From: Adiantum capillus-veneris
Taxonomy: Eukaryota; Streptophyta; Polypodiopsida; Polypodiales; Pteridaceae
Assembly (NCBI GenBank): GCA_014529385.2
Contig: CM043952.1
Coordinates: 154,703,557-154,767,556 of the forward strand
DNA: 64,000 nt
Direction: 5' to 3'
The notes below the pieces were generated by a model. That model was not told where the DNA came from and did no database searches. It worked only from the letters and a program-made list of their open reading frames with translations. Positions 35,931 to 49,055 of the stretch are shown here, one piece after another. The position numbers were made by a program, and so were the translations under genes. Positions within the stretch are counted from its first letter, which is position 1. The number at the start of each line of letters is the position of its first letter.

Positions 35931-38100
35931 TGTGGCAAGGAAGCAGTGGGTTGTTTTTACCAAATGTGAAATGAGGGTTGTGTGATAGACAAGTGCCTTG
36001 GAGTCCTCTCATAGGAGGATATGTGCACCAAGGGAATGCCAAGGAGGGCTGAAAGGTACAACAATATGGCACCTTCCTGTGATCGCTTTCCTTAGTGTGC
36101 TCAATGCATGTCGTTACTAAGATCTACTAGATGGGAGCCAAATATTTTTTCGATAGCATAAGGGGAAATTTTGACATCATATTAGACAAAACACGACACC
36201 TGATGGGTGACATTTTTGGGTGGTCAAGGAATTTTGACACAGCTATGAGAGTATCAAAATGATGACATCAAATTGAATATCCTTCAATTTAGTCCACTCT
36301 TCTAGATGCTTGTAAAAAATGGGAAAACGTAGAGCTGCCCTTTGAGCACACAATAGAATAAGAGGAATGTAACATTGCAACATGTGTGTAAACGTAGTTG
36401 CATTCAAAATCACTTGAAATGTCTTTTGGACATTTGAAAATGTTTGATAAAGTTGGAGTTTGAAATGCAGTTTCAAACTTTACCTTTTGTTTTTGCAAAC
36501 AAATTGGGGATTTGGATGATGTTGATGATGATGATGATAGTTACTTGTGTTTGTAGTCTACATCTCTGATTCCATGTTTTGTGTTTAGCCTATTATGTTG
36601 GTGGTTTCTTTAGGTTAAGTCCCAAGTTCCCACTTGTGATAGTTATATAGCTATTGATTGGTCATAGATCCCTTTTTATTTATTCTTGAGGCTTGCTTTG
36701 GGTTTGAATGGCATGAAGTATGTTAAAAAATCTATAAAAAAAGAGAGGGTTGTGGTTGATTTGGCAAAGAGGCTTGAGTCAAATTGGTTTTATACTTTCA
36801 AATTGTATGCATTTGACATTTGATTGGCATTAGGAAAAATCATATGTGTGACATTCTCTGAAGTTTGTTCTAGCCTTGTGTGAAGGAATTGGCCCTTGAC
36901 CCTTGGTTTAGTGAAGGGAAAATGGTAGAGTAGGAAAAAATGGAACAACACCTTCCAAATTTGCCTTGTTGGATTGGTTGCTCTGTTAATTTAGTAAGAA
37001 TATTCTACAAGGATAAGATGTTGCACATTGGATGTGGCTCTAAAAACATGTTGTTGCACGCTGAGTCATTATAAAGCAGTCATCTTTGCCACCTGGTCCA
37101 TTACAAAGGTGATAATTGTCACACATTATTATTTGAATGGTATTTTACAAGCTATCTGGAAATCTTAAAATATTTCCACTCCGAGTGAAATGGATGGTGG
37201 AAGTAAAACAATACATAAGATGGGGAGGCATGGAATTTCTAAGCATGTTCAAAAAATTTGGAGGTGGCTGAGATATTGCATCTAATTTTTTGAATGAGTT
37301 GGTTAAGTTTACTAGAGAGCATGTGGTATTTTGTGCCCTTACAGAGAGTAGCTATGAGATACACATTCAACCATCCTCAAGTTGAGTCTCTTGGAAGAGG
37401 GAGATAATGCACAAGTCTTTTGTTTCATGTAATCACATGTATTTTGTTAGTGTGTGTGCACATTGTTGAATTTCAACCCAAACAACACAAGACAATCCAT
37501 CGGCTTACCATGTCCTTTCAATGTCCCCCAAAGATATTCTAGTCATATTGGGGCAACCATGTAAGATGAACCCAGATTTATGATGATTGCATACACTACC
37601 CACCTAATTTGTATTGAAGCTGGTTACATTATTATGAAGTCAAGATTTGTCTTATGTTTTTTGTTAGAGATTGTGTTTTGGTATTGACTTTTATATGCTG
37701 ACATTGTTGATTGGGGATCAAGCATTATCACAAATACCAAAGAGACATTTCCTCGCTTATTAGAGATGTTCCCAGAAGAAAGAGCAAAATAAGAGAGATA
37801 TTATCCATGGACAATGTCATCCACTTCGTCCATATCTGTACAATCTGGGTCACATCTTCCAGATCCCACTCAATTTCAATATCGTTGTGGGATTCATTTG
37901 CAGTTTCTTTGTGAGACCTGTTATTTCCTCACAAAGCTGCATAATTTCACTTATCATTAATAGGTTATTGGCTTGGAAGACAAGCTTGTAACCTGGTTTT
38001 AGCACAGATTGTGTTCATTCACTTTTGCAACATGATGCTGGAAGTCCTCAAAGAGCTTAAAGAGGATGATCCTAGAACTTTTTTGACATCCTGTTGCAAC
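35931..38100. other. no gene recognised
   Basis: AT-rich sequence with a short (GAT)n near 36,521-36,538 and only incoherent small frames. It ends at the left terminus of the old CACTA element. Confidence 0.45.
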
Positions 38101-38159
38101 CACTACAAGAGGTTATGTGCACTTGTGAAGCTTTTACCGCGATGGAAATACATTGGATT

Positions 38160-38340
38160 TTAATACTCCCCGGCGTCGCTAAGACCGTCGCTACGGGAAC
38201 GTTGCTATGAGGGTCGCTATATAATGACGCGTATAGCGACACATATAGAGATGCTTATAGCGACGGTTATAATCCTTCTATAGTGACGCTTATATCAACG
38301 TAGAAAAACCTATATAGAGATGCTTATAGCGACGCCCGAG
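38160..38340. repeat. decayed CACTA subterminal repeats (old element)
   Basis: Several copies of GCGTCGCT and TAGCGACGC with substitutions. They correspond to the cleaner array at 48,530-48,692. In En/Spm elements such motifs bind the TNPA-type protein. Confidence 0.75.
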
Positions 38341-39310
38341 AGTAAAATTTTTTGGGTGGCAGGGCACACCCTTCAACCATATTGAATGTTTCCAGAATAG
38401 AGTAAACCCACAAGAGAATATAACCATTAACTCCATCATGCATAGTATTGTTTGCAAAATAAAGATACCAAACTGAGAAAAGTAATTGGATAAAAGTAAA
38501 TCAATGACAATTATACACATCATAGGCAAAATAACTTTGCAAATGTAATAGTTACAACACAATTGTCATTATTGAGAAAATATAGGGTTTTCGAATAGTT
38601 ACAAAAAGATTTATACACATCATCTCATTATACATGCTATTAAAAAATGAAAATAATGCTATCTGGCTACGGCTAGACTAACGTCATCTAATCAGACGCC
38701 TCATCGCATCCAAGCGGTGTATCTGTCGTATTCTGTAGAAAAATACAATAAGACTTTTTGTAAGTATAAACATATAATTACAAAACAATATATTTTCTTA
38801 GCTTATCATTAAAATACAACAACCATAAAAGAGTAAAGTAAAATACTAACCATGTCACTGCGAGAACTCAGAATGTCCATTAGGGTGTTTAAGCCCTTTT
38901 TGCCTGTGTACTTGCGCTCGTACGGTGTGGGGTCACGTCCTGTCATCGACCATTGTTCAAAACATACAAAGAATCCATTATGTTAGAATTTAAAAGTACA
39001 AATAGACTTAAATACCAAACCTAAAGAGCAATGCAAAAACACTTACAAAATCAGCCTCAAATGATGCCCACCTGCTACTCTTCAAGTGGTGCGAGCTCCC
39101 TGCCTCTACTCGCGCTTTGGCTGCCTCCTTTTGTTGCTTCTACTTGTTGACAGGATTCTCACACGCTACTCGCTTCACATTCTTCCAATCTTCTTTGGAC
39201 AGTCAATCTGGTCTATTCCACCCATGCTTTATTGCTTTTTGTACTTCAGAACGCTTGTGCTTGCAGTATTCGCACATTCGAACCTTCATCAGGTCTTCAT
39301 TCAAGCGCTC

Positions 39311-40020
39311 TGTTAGGAAATAAGACGTAGCCAAATAGATAATTGAGTAGATTACTTAATGGAGAGAGACATATTTACATACACAAGATTATAGAGTAGA
39401 GAGAGAGAGTACACACGATATACGTGGTTCACCCAATGTGGGCTACGTCCACGGGAAAGCAGCCACTCAATGGCTTTAGTACTTCAAAACAAGAAGTAGT
39501 TAACAAAGGGATTATACCCTTAATGGAGCTCCTGCCTTGCTTCACTCTCACCACCTCACACTCACCTTGTTGCATCAACTTCACACTATGAAATGTGTGT
39601 AGAAATAGCCTCCTTTTATAGGCCTAAAGGGCTGCACTCTCTTATGAGAGGCAGCCATGTGTAGCCGCCCTTGTGCGAATAAATCCAAATCGGACCCTCC
39701 AATCCGCCCATGTGTGGCTGCCCTTGAGAAGACAAGTCCGCTTTTGAATTCGGCCACCGGCCAACCGACCGGTTGTTTTCCGACCACTTTTCGGCCGCCG
39801 TCCAGCCATAGTATTCCGGCGAAAAAGAATATTCCGGCGAGGGGAAAAAAGTCTCGGGGGCGGAGCCTAAAGTTGCCCCTAATTCTTGTCCGTGAAAATT
39901 TTGGTTTCCGGTGAGTGATTTTCCTTCATGCAAGATGGCTTCTCCTCATAATGGGGGCCTTACAAATGTGCGCTTTTACCACAGAAAATTACAAGGGTAA
40001 ATCAGGCTCCATACATAACA
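39311..40020 (-). repeat. copia left (3') LTR, 710 bp
   Basis: Begins TGTTAGGAAATAAG and ends CATACATAACA. The minus-strand TATA box CCTATAAAAGGAGG lies near 39,615. The polypurine tract (minus strand CCAAGTGGGAGAT) lies just inside, at 40,021-40,033. Confidence 0.95.
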
Positions 40021-40080
40021 ATCTCCCACTTGGAGACTGATCTCCAAACCAAACCTGTGACTGCTTTCCATCCTGGCTTC

Positions 40081-43000
40081 TTATCTTTGAATGCCGATTG
40101 AAGATGAGCAAAAGCTCAACTTCTCCTTGTTGACCACCTTTGTAAACATGTCTGCAGGATTTTCACTTGTATGCACCTTTCCTAGCTTTATTTGTCCCTC
40201 TTCCAAACGAGTGCGTATGAAGTGATATCTCACCTCAATGTGCTTGTCCTTGAATGAAAGGCTGAGTTCTTCGCAAGATGGATAGCGCTTTGGCTATCAC
40301 TGTACAAGACACAATTGTCTTGTTTGAATCCAAGCTCTTCTAAGAATCTGTGAAGCCACAGAATTTCTTTGCTTGCCTCCGTCATTGCTACATACTTTGC
40401 TTCCGTGGTAGAAAGTGAAACCACTTTCTGCATCTTTGAAGCCCAGCCTACTGTTGTGCCTCCAACCATGAACACATAGCCAGTAGTGCTCCTTCGAGTA
40501 TCTTTGTTACCTGCCATATCTGCATCAGCATACCCTTCTAGAAAAATATCAGTTCCTCCAAAATACAAAGCATTTGTTGTTGTCCCTTTTAGATACCTAA
40601 GTATCCACTTCACAGCTTGCCAATGCTCTTTACCTGGGTTGTCCATGAACCTACTCACAACTCCCAGTGCATGTGCAATGTCTGGCCTTGTCCAGACCAT
40701 AGCATACATTAGAGAACCTATCGCTGCAGCATATGGAACTTTAGACATATAGGCTATCTCCTCTTGTGTCTTTGGACACATATCCTTCGTTAGTTTAAAG
40801 TGACCAGCCAAAGGTGTAGAAACTGGTTTTGCATTTTGCATTGCAAACCTTTCTAGTACCTTCTTGAGATAGCTTTATTGTCTTCTTCGTCCTATCCCTT
40901 GATATTTTCATACCAAGTTTCCTCTTTGCAGCACCTAAATCTTTCATTGAAAAAGATTTAGACAGCTCCTCTTTTAGGTCTTTGATGTCCTGCATGTTAG
41001 CACTTGCAATCAACATGTCATCAAAATATAACATTAGGATGATGAATTTCCCATCTCCCAAATTATTCATGTAGACGCAGTGATCCGAGTTGCATCTTGT
41101 GAATCCATGATCCAGCATCCATCGATCAAACTTCAAGTACCATTGTCTTGATGCTTGCTTTAAACCATACAAGCTCTTCTTTAATCTGCAAACCATTTTC
41201 TCCTTACCTTTTACTTCATACCCCTTTGGTTGAAGCATGTAGATTTCCTCCTCTAAGTCACCGTGAGGGAATGCCGTATTTACATCCGTTTGCTCGAGAT
41301 TTAGATCATGAGAAACCACAAGGCTTAAGACAAGCCTAATTGAGTTCATTTTTACAACAAGAGAAAATATTTCATTGAAGTCAATACCTTTCTTTTGAGA
41401 AAACCCTTTTACCACAAGCCTAGACTTGTACCTTTTCTTCCCACCTTCTTCTTCCTTCACCTTGTACACCCATTTGTTTTGAAGTGCCCGCTTACCTTTA
41501 GGCAACTCAACCAACTCCCATGTTTGGTTGCGATGTAGTGAGTCCATCTCCACTTGCATGCTCCTCGTCCACTCTTCTTTGGATTCATGTTGCATAGCCT
41601 CTTCGTATGATTCTGGCTCTCCAGAATCTGAGATCAAGAGATGGTTGAAGGAAGGAACAAACCTTTCTGGAGGTCTACTTGCTCTTGTAGATCTTCGGGG
41701 AATAGGTTGAGGCTCCTCATTTGGTTGACGTTGTTGCACATTGTCACCGTTTGCAGTCCTTGAGTCTTCACCGTCCTCAAGCTCCATGTACTCATCACCT
41801 ATTTCTTTTGTTTGTTTTCTTTCCAAGTAATCTTTGTACATATTTTGTTCGTTAAAAATTACATCCCTACTCCTTAAGATTTTACCATTTTCAGGATTCC
41901 ATATGCGATACCCAAAGTCACCTTCTCCATATCCAATGAAGAAACACTTTTTGGACTTTGAATCTAGCTTTGATCTTGGGCTTCTATCTATGTGCATGAA
42001 AGCCTCACACCCAAACACTTTGAGAAATGCATAATTCACCGGTTTACCTGTCCATGCCTGTTTTGGAACTCCCCCATCCAATGCCGTTGAGGGTGACCGA
42101 TTGATTAAGTACACAGACGTAGTTACAGCTTCCGCCCAAAGCTCAAGCGGTAGGCCTGTATGTAGCCGCATGCTTCGTGCTCGCTCCATGATTGTCCTGT
42201 TCATCCTTTCCGAAATCCCATTTTGTTGAGGTGTCCTTGGGGTTGTCCTTTGCTGCCGAATGCCATTTCTAGCACAAAAGCTTTCAAAAGCTTGGCTGCA
42301 ATATTCGCCTCCATTGTCATATCTGAGGCATTTAACCTTGGTACCTGTTTCATTCTCCACAAAGGCTTTTCACCTTTGAAATATGGAAAATACATCGGAT
42401 TTATTCTTCATGACATAAACCCATGTTTTTCTAGTCGCATCGTCTATGAATGTTACATAGTACAATGAGCCACCAAGCGATGGTGTACTTGCAGGACCCC
42501 AAACATCAGAATAAACCAACTCAATTTTTTTATTTTTTCTTTCATTTCTTGATTTTTGAAATTTTACCCTCTTTTGTTTACCATAAACACAATCTTCACA
42601 AAACTCTAAGTCCACTTCTTTCAAACCTGGTAGAAGCTTCTTTGTTTGAAGGATTTGGATTCCTTTAGCACTCATATGCCCAAGTCGGTAGTGCAACACC
42701 GCACTGTCAACTTCTGTAGTTACTGCACAAGCTGAAGGTTGCGTGCTAACAGTACACAAGTAAAGTGTCCCGACTTTTTTTCCCTTGGCAACCACCAAAG
42801 ATCCCTTTGAGATCTTCCACTGTTTGTTTCCGAATGCAATGTTGTGACCTTCATCGTCCAATTGTCCTGTAGAGATCAAATTTTTGCGAAGAGAAGGAAC
42901 ATGCCTAACATCTTTAAACTTCCATTCATTTTCGTTAGCAGTTTTGACAGAAACTGTACCTTTGCCGACAATATCACAGGCTTCATCATCTCCCAAGTAT

Positions 43001-43947
43001 ACATACCCAAAATTACCTTTGGTGTAGTCTTGGAAATGTTGCTTGTGTGGTGTCGCATGGAATGAAGCCTTGGAATCTACTATCCAAGAATTAGACACAT
43101 TGTCTAATGAGAGAATTAGAGCATCTTTCTCTACTTTACCTGCCACATTGGCCTCTGATGTTGGCTTTTTGTCTTGAGACTTAGTCTCCTTCTTCTTCTT
43201 GGACCAACAATCCTTCTTGATGTGGCCCTTCTTGCCGTAGTTCCAACATTCAAGAACTGACTTTATGCGTGACTTGCTCCATCTTGAGCGATCACGATCC
43301 TTTTGGATTTTGAACCTCTCCTTAGGCCTTCCTCTTGTTTCCACTGACAATGCAGCACTTGATGATTCTCCTGTGCTTCTCCTTCGTATTTCCTCTCTTA
43401 GGAGAACACCCACAACATCATCAAACTTAAGAGTATTTGTACTAGAGATAGAATTACTTACAGCCATCACAAGGCTGTCCCAACTATCCGGTAGAGATGA
43501 TAGTATAAGGAGAGCTCGCACTTCGTCATCGAAATTGATTTTCGCCAATCGAAGTTGACTAATGTTTGTGTTAAAGTCATTTAGGTGTTTTGCAACTGAA
43601 CCATTCTCTGCCATCTTTAGATTGAACAAGCGCTTCATAAGAAATACCTTATTGGATGCTGATGGTTTCTCGTAGAAGTCGTCAAGTGACTTCATCAAGT
43701 CCTCCGTGGTCTTCATCTCCGAAACATTGAAGGCCACCGTTGACGCCAAGCTTAACCGGATTGTTCCCACTGCCTTTCGATCCAGGAAAATCCATGATTC
43801 ATCTCACATTGTTGCGGGCTTCTTCGCAAGACCGCCTAGTGGCAAATAGAGGTCCTTCTGGTAGAGATAGTCTTCAATCTCAATCTTACAATGTTGGTAG
43901 TTTTTGCCGTTGAACTTCTCAATCTTGAGCTTCCCTTCCTCCGCCAT
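40081..43947 (-). pseudogene. copia Gag-Pol polyprotein, disabled
   Basis: The frame runs from ATG 43,947 (MAEEGKLKIEKFNG) to TAA 40,081. In order: Gag with a zinc knuckle reading CWNYGKKGHIKKDC (second Cys replaced by Tyr), protease WIVDSKASFH (catalytic D-S-G now D-S-K), pre-integrase YRLGHMS...CEDCVYGK, integrase core (YSDVWGP, RYDNGGEY, NGISERMNRT), reverse transcriptase with YFDDM, and RNase H with LSTTEAKYVA (normally EAEY) and YSDSQSAI. Lesions: TGA at 43,804-43,806 and 42,370-42,372 in the same frame, a frameshift near 40,870 and a 1-base loss near 40,250. It would normally copy element RNA to DNA and insert it. Confidence 0.95.
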
Positions 43948-44003
43948 AACTCCCACTCAATTCAAGGAATCCTTTCCTTGAGATAATTTAGCTACGAGCA
44001 AAC

Positions 44004-44019
44004 CTTGCTCTGATACCAG
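44004..44019 (-). promoter_or_regulatory. copia PBS, initiator tRNA-Met
   Basis: The minus strand reads CTGGTATCAGAGC next to the right LTR, the standard tRNA-iMet primer binding site of plant copia elements. Confidence 0.9.
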
Positions 44020-44020
44020 T

Positions 44021-44792
44021 TGTTAGGAAATAAGACGTAGCCAAATAGATAATTGAGTAGATTACTTAATGGAGAGAGACATATTTACATACACAAGATT
44101 ATAGAGTAGAGAGAGAGAGTACACACGATATACGTGGTTCACCCAATGTGGGCTACGTCCACGGGAAAGCAACCACTCAATGGCTTTAGTACTTCAAAAC
44201 AAGAAGTAGTTTACAAAGGGATTATACCCTTAATGGAGCTCCTGCCTTGATTCACTCTCACCACCTCACACTCACCTTATTGCATCAACTGCACACTATG
44301 AAATGTGTGTAGAAATAGCCTCCTTTTATAGGCCAAAAGGGCTTCCCTCTCTTATGAGAGGCAGCCATGTGTAGCCGCCCTTGTGCGAATAAGTCCAAAT
44401 CGGACTCTCCAATCCACCCATTTGTGGCCGCCCTTGAGAAGACAAGTCCGCTTTTGAATTTGGCCACCGGCCACCACCGGCCATTGAATTCCGACCACCG
44501 GCCACCGGCCATTGACTACCGGCCACCGATCAACCGACCGGTTGTATTCCGACCACTTTCCGGCCGCCGTCCGGCCATAGTATTCCGGCGAAAAAGAATA
44601 TTCCGGCGAGGGAAAAAAAAAGACTCGGGGGCGGAGCCTAAAGTTGCCCCTGATTCTTGTCCGTGAAATTTTTTGTTTTTCGGTGAGTGATTTTCCTTCA
44701 CGCACGATGGCTTCTCCTCATAATGGGGGTCTTACAAATGTGCGCTTTTACCACAAAAAATTACAATGGTAAATCAGGCTCCATACTTAGCA
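44021..44792 (-). repeat. copia right (5') LTR, 772 bp
   Basis: Begins TGTTAGGAAATAAG and ends CCATACTTAGCA. It is longer than the left LTR because of extra copies of a CCACCGGCCATTGA-like minisatellite at about 44,465-44,530. Confidence 0.95.
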
Positions 44793-45604
44793 CGCTCATC
44801 CCAACTTGACACGAAACTCGTCATGCAGCATGCTGATAACTTTTTCTTTTAATTCATTTGGCACTTCACTCTTGGTGTTTAGTATGTAGTGTCTAAACAC
44901 CTAAGAGCAAAGACCGTGCATCCGCGAGATCACCTTCTTACCTTCGTCATCCAAGATGATTCCGCCACTGATGTTGATCGAGTATGGCAAGCCCTCTCAC
45001 CTATGATGCGTGAACCTGGGTGTCTCGGTACGGGTCTCTAGTGGTGTCTAGATGGGGGTACAGATGTCAGGTGTCTCTAGTGAGTTTGGGCCCTGAAGCG
45101 AGGAGTGTCGACTGGGGTGACTCCCGGAGGAGTAGCTAGTGGTGTGTAGCTAGAAATGGTCGATAGTCACACAAAACCTGGCGTAGATGGCGATGTTGTG
45201 GCTGGGGTGGGGGTGGGAAAATAAGGGAAGGTAAGGAGCCTTGTCAAACACGAGGCTGTGTCAAGGCACCAGCAGCGGCATCCCCACAGTAACCATCGTC
45301 ACCACCACTAGAGCGTTGGTGCCTAGACAATTGTGAAGACTGTCTCGTCAACATCAAAGATTCAGAGCACGTTGAATGATTCAAAACAGAGGGAGACACT
45401 GAAGGAGTGGAACGACGTGATGGTGCTCCAGAGCAATGACGCTCCTTGTACCACCTCCTCTGTTGGGGTGACAAAGAAGAAAGAAACTCATCATCATTTA
45501 GACCTGCATTAAGCACAAAAACACTTAATCTTAATATTGAATGGAGAAGAAACCATGGGCAAGTTATAATCTATACTATAGATAATAGGGAGAGGGATTC
45601 CTGT

Positions 45605-45606
<2 letters not shown>

Positions 45607-45646
<40 letters not shown>
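45607..45646 (+). repeat. (GA)20 microsatellite
   Basis: GA run in the intergenic part of the old CACTA, absent from the equivalent place in the young one. Confidence 0.95.
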
Positions 45647-45650
<4 letters not shown>

Positions 45651-45734
45651 CATAAAGGGGGAGGGATTCCTATGTAGAGAGATTCCTGTGAAGTTCTTAT
45701 GAATTTGTCTCCCGTGTGCATTTTATGTATCTTG

Positions 45735-46030
45735 TAAAAGCACTATGCTCCGGCCCAAGTGCAATGTAGACTGAGGCTGCAATCGCAAAGGAGGTGATCC
45801 GTCTCTGCTCATAGATGCTGCTGGTCCCTCCACTAGATCTAGTTGATTGGGTGAAAGAGACACTAAGAAACACTACTCTGTCCCGAGTAGCAATGCTTAT
45901 TAGCCTCTCTTTCACCCAATCAACTAGATCTAGTGGAAAGACAAGCAACATCTATGAGTAGAGACGAATCACCTCCTTCACGATTGCATCCTCAGTCTCC
46001 ATCGCACTCGAAGCGTAGTGTTGCGTCGGC
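45735..46030. mobile_element. foldback/MITE-like inverted repeat in old CACTA
   Basis: Arms of about 110-130 bp (about 45,738-45,868 and 45,900-46,028) with a roughly 30-bp loop. Anchors are GACTGAGGCTGCAATCGC against GCGATTGCATCCTCAGTC (one base of the right arm differs), GGAGGTGATCCGTCTCTG and CCACTAGATCTAGTTGATTG. The young CACTA has only about 270 bp between its two genes, without this sequence, so it is a later insertion. No coding capacity and no clear target duplication found. Confidence 0.75.
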
Positions 46031-48529
46031 ATATCAGAATTTCATGACACATTGAGGAGTGCCCGTGCTTGTGAGAACATACCTGGAGCATACCTGGAGT
46101 GGATGCAATGACGATTAAACACAATTTAAATTTCTCAAGTATAGCATATAGACAGGAATGGACAAAAAGCCATGTGAATACAATATATATTATAAAACAG
46201 AGCAAAATTGTTCAAATACAATGTTTATGGCTTTAAGAGGTCTCTCTCTTATCCTCGCATAGCTCAACATAGCTGCCTATATCTATATAGAGCTCTCCAT
46301 TTAGGCAGATGTCCTCCATTTCATTTTGTAGATCCTCTCCATGTATCCCATATGGAGTAGCAACTTGATGCTCGTCTGGTACCACCTCAATGACTTCTGA
46401 CTGAGCATCTTCTCCAATCTCCTCCATTGATGCCATTGTGATTGGAACATTGTAGCCCTTATACATCCGTGCACTACGAGGGGCTACCTCTATGATGTAC
46501 CATCACTTTGCACAGGATCTGCATCAGAGGAGCGTCGTCAAATAGACTGTTCAAATTTTGCCATGATTCCACAATCTTGAGTAAAACGCTTTTTGTTGAT
46601 CCGTTCCACCCTAAAATGTTGACCTTTATACCATGCTGTTGTGTATGACTTATACTACAACCAACAAAGATTATGAGTGGCCGTTCAAGCATCTAGAAAG
46701 TCGATAGTCATACATTGCAAACTTACCTTGGTCGCGTAACCCCACGAGTACTCCCACTCCTCCTTAGTCACTTCTTCACCGCACTGTTGTGCGCTTTTCA
46801 ATCGGTTGTGCAACCATCTTAAGCTCATGAATGTTGATAGGCTCTTCAGACCTGCCGGATAATGCATCGACGGTCATCTTCCCCGTATCCACTCGATTTG
46901 TGCCCTTTTTTGTGCTTACTTTTCATCCTCATATTGTGAAATCCACTTTTGCATCACTGGATTGTGAAGCATGCAAAATTGGTTGAATTTAGCATCTAGA
47001 TCTTTTGTCATCTTCTTCTCAACACCGAGAGTTCACATGACAATCCCAGATATGAGCTCATCATCTATGGTTTGCCATAGCGTGTCCTGGGCTTTATCAA
47101 ATTCGTCTAGCCACTCTCCAATGTAAACTAGGGACTCTGAACCAGTCAACCTTCTGTCATGCTACCCTCCGAACGTACCTTCTAATGCACATATCCCTTG
47201 ATCATTTTCATGGAACGTTCTAAAAAGAACATCCTTCCGGAATGTATTGTGCCAGCTATTTCAACCTCATCAAATATATAAATAAGAAGATTCACCTGGA
47301 TGGTTAGCATGGTAGTAGGAAAGTGTTTTTCAAACATGCACACAACCTCTACAACGTTTAGTCTGGTGAATGGTATGGATTCTACATTGATCTCCTTTTG
47401 TGAGATCCATTGCACCAACTTCACAAGTTTGTAGATTGTATTACGGATGTCAGGAGACAAACATCCCTCAATGGCCACCTGTAAAATAAACTACAAAACA
47501 CGTCTAGCAATGATATTAAAGTCCACACACAAATTTTTTACCCAACCTCCACTATGATATATTCCACTTCAAACATACCTGACACATTTTATGCCAGTTG
47601 TGTGACTTTAGACCAATAAGCTTCCCTTATTTAGTGAAACACGTTTGGAGCGAGTGCATTATGCTAGTGGGGGTCCGCACAGATTGAATGGTCTCTTTTA
47701 ATTTGAGTTCTTAGGCTCCTGTCAAATTCCATGGCGCTTTAGAGAGTTTTATCGATCTATCAGATGCTGTTTGTGGCTAATATTGCTCCATACAATCCAC
47801 AGTTTTAAGGTCAACCCTGGCTCCCAAAGTATCTTTCTTGCCGGTCCGATGGTCCCACAACAAATTACCCACATTCCTGAATATGTGCATTGGATCGAGT
47901 AAGTGATTGATCATGAGTCTGAACCAATATAGTAACTTGTACCATAGAGAGAGTCTCTTCATCCCTGGGGTCAAACTGTCATAACACATCTCCTTCTGCT
48001 CTAACCATGCTTATGCAGACATCATCGGTGGCTCTCTTCCCAAACAGCCATCGTGTAACTCATGATTCTCTTGAAGATATGCTTGATGACCTTTGTAGAT
48101 TTGATTCTTCAATGAGGGCGCCCGACGTGCAGTAAGTCTAGATTCACAAGTGACACATGCTCTTTATCCGCTTGTTTGAAGCCCTGCATGTATACAGATG
48201 ACAATAGATAAGCTTGAGAAAAACCAAGATTTATAGTGTTTGCGTTTGAGTGTAAATCACTTCAGCATTCTGTTAGTTCAGGATAGTCATGCTTGGTCCA
48301 CATTAGAATGCCTCTAATCAAAGCATTCCGTCGGCATGTGTGTCGGCTCATATCCACCACTTCTATGCGAATCCACAACTTTTGTAGCTCTTCCAGTAGT
48401 GGACAAAAGATACACATCCATATTCTTCACTTTATAACGCCCCGACACAATCAAGCTTACAAACAGGCACTACAAGAGGTTGTGTGCTCTTGTGACGCTG
48501 TTAGCAACGGAAATACAGTGGGTTTTTAT

Positions 48530-48692
48530 AACCCCCGGCGTCGCTAACAGCGTCGCTACGAGAGCGTCGCTATAGGCGTCGCTATATAGCGACGCCTATA
48601 GCGACGCTTATAGCGACGCTCTCACAGAAGAGTATAGCGACGCATATAGCGACGCTACAGAGCCATAAATAGCGACGCTTATAGCGACGCCT
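48530..48692. repeat. left subterminal array of young CACTA
   Basis: Four GCGTCGCT motifs followed by seven AGCGACGC motifs (the same octamer inverted), mostly spaced by TATA or TTATA. They are likely binding sites for the element's second protein. Confidence 0.85.
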
Positions 48693-49055
48693 GAGAGAAT
48701 ATTTTTTTGGTGGCAGGGCATTGAATGCCCTGCCACCCATCAACCATATTGTACTTGATTCAGTTTTTAAAAAAAGTGCAAAAGTAGATAATAGACCCAA
48801 AATAGTCACCCACAAGACGCATTGTTTGCAAAATTGACAATTGTACACATCATAGGCAAACTGAATTGATTGGCAAATGTAATAATGACAATTGTACAAC
48901 ATCATAGGCATAAAGAATTGATTGGCAAAAGGAATTGCGGTGACAAATGTAATAATATACATGGTTCAAAAAGACGTATAAAATCCGTCTCATGATACAT
49001 AAGCTACGAGAAACCCTAAACTAATGCTATCTAGCTACGGCTAAACTGACGTCGT

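Larger units (their letters stand above)
39311..44792 (-). mobile_element. Ty1/copia retrotransposon with both LTRs
   Basis: A complete structure: LTRs 39,311-40,020 and 44,021-44,792 in direct orientation with TG...CA ends, tRNA-iMet PBS inside the right LTR, polypurine tract inside the left LTR, and one gag-pol frame on the minus strand between them. The 5-bp duplication CGCTC flanks both sides (39,306-39,310 and 44,793-44,797). It is inserted in the second gene of the old CACTA element. The LTRs differ by a few percent by eye plus one tandem-repeat length change, so the insertion is not very recent. Confidence 0.95.
38689..45516 (-). pseudogene. old CACTA second gene, split by copia
   Basis: Collinear with the young element's gene at 49,056-50,369. 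The N-terminal exon starts in 45,516-45,244 (NDDEFLSSLSPQQRRWYKER against DDEEFLSSLSPQQRQWYVER). It is interrupted at 44,793 by the copia element and resumes at 39,310 with the C-terminal half. The two short last exons lie near 38,855-38,955 and 38,689-38,735. Stops are present, so it is non-functional. Confidence 0.8.

Noticed and set aside
41148-41339. Plus-strand frames opposite the copia and gypsy Pol genes
   Set aside because: Shadows of the minus-strand polyprotein reading frames.
48530-48692. Spaced short repeats resembling a CRISPR array
   Set aside because: The repeats occur in both orientations with no unique spacers, in a eukaryotic transposon end; they are CACTA subterminal motifs.
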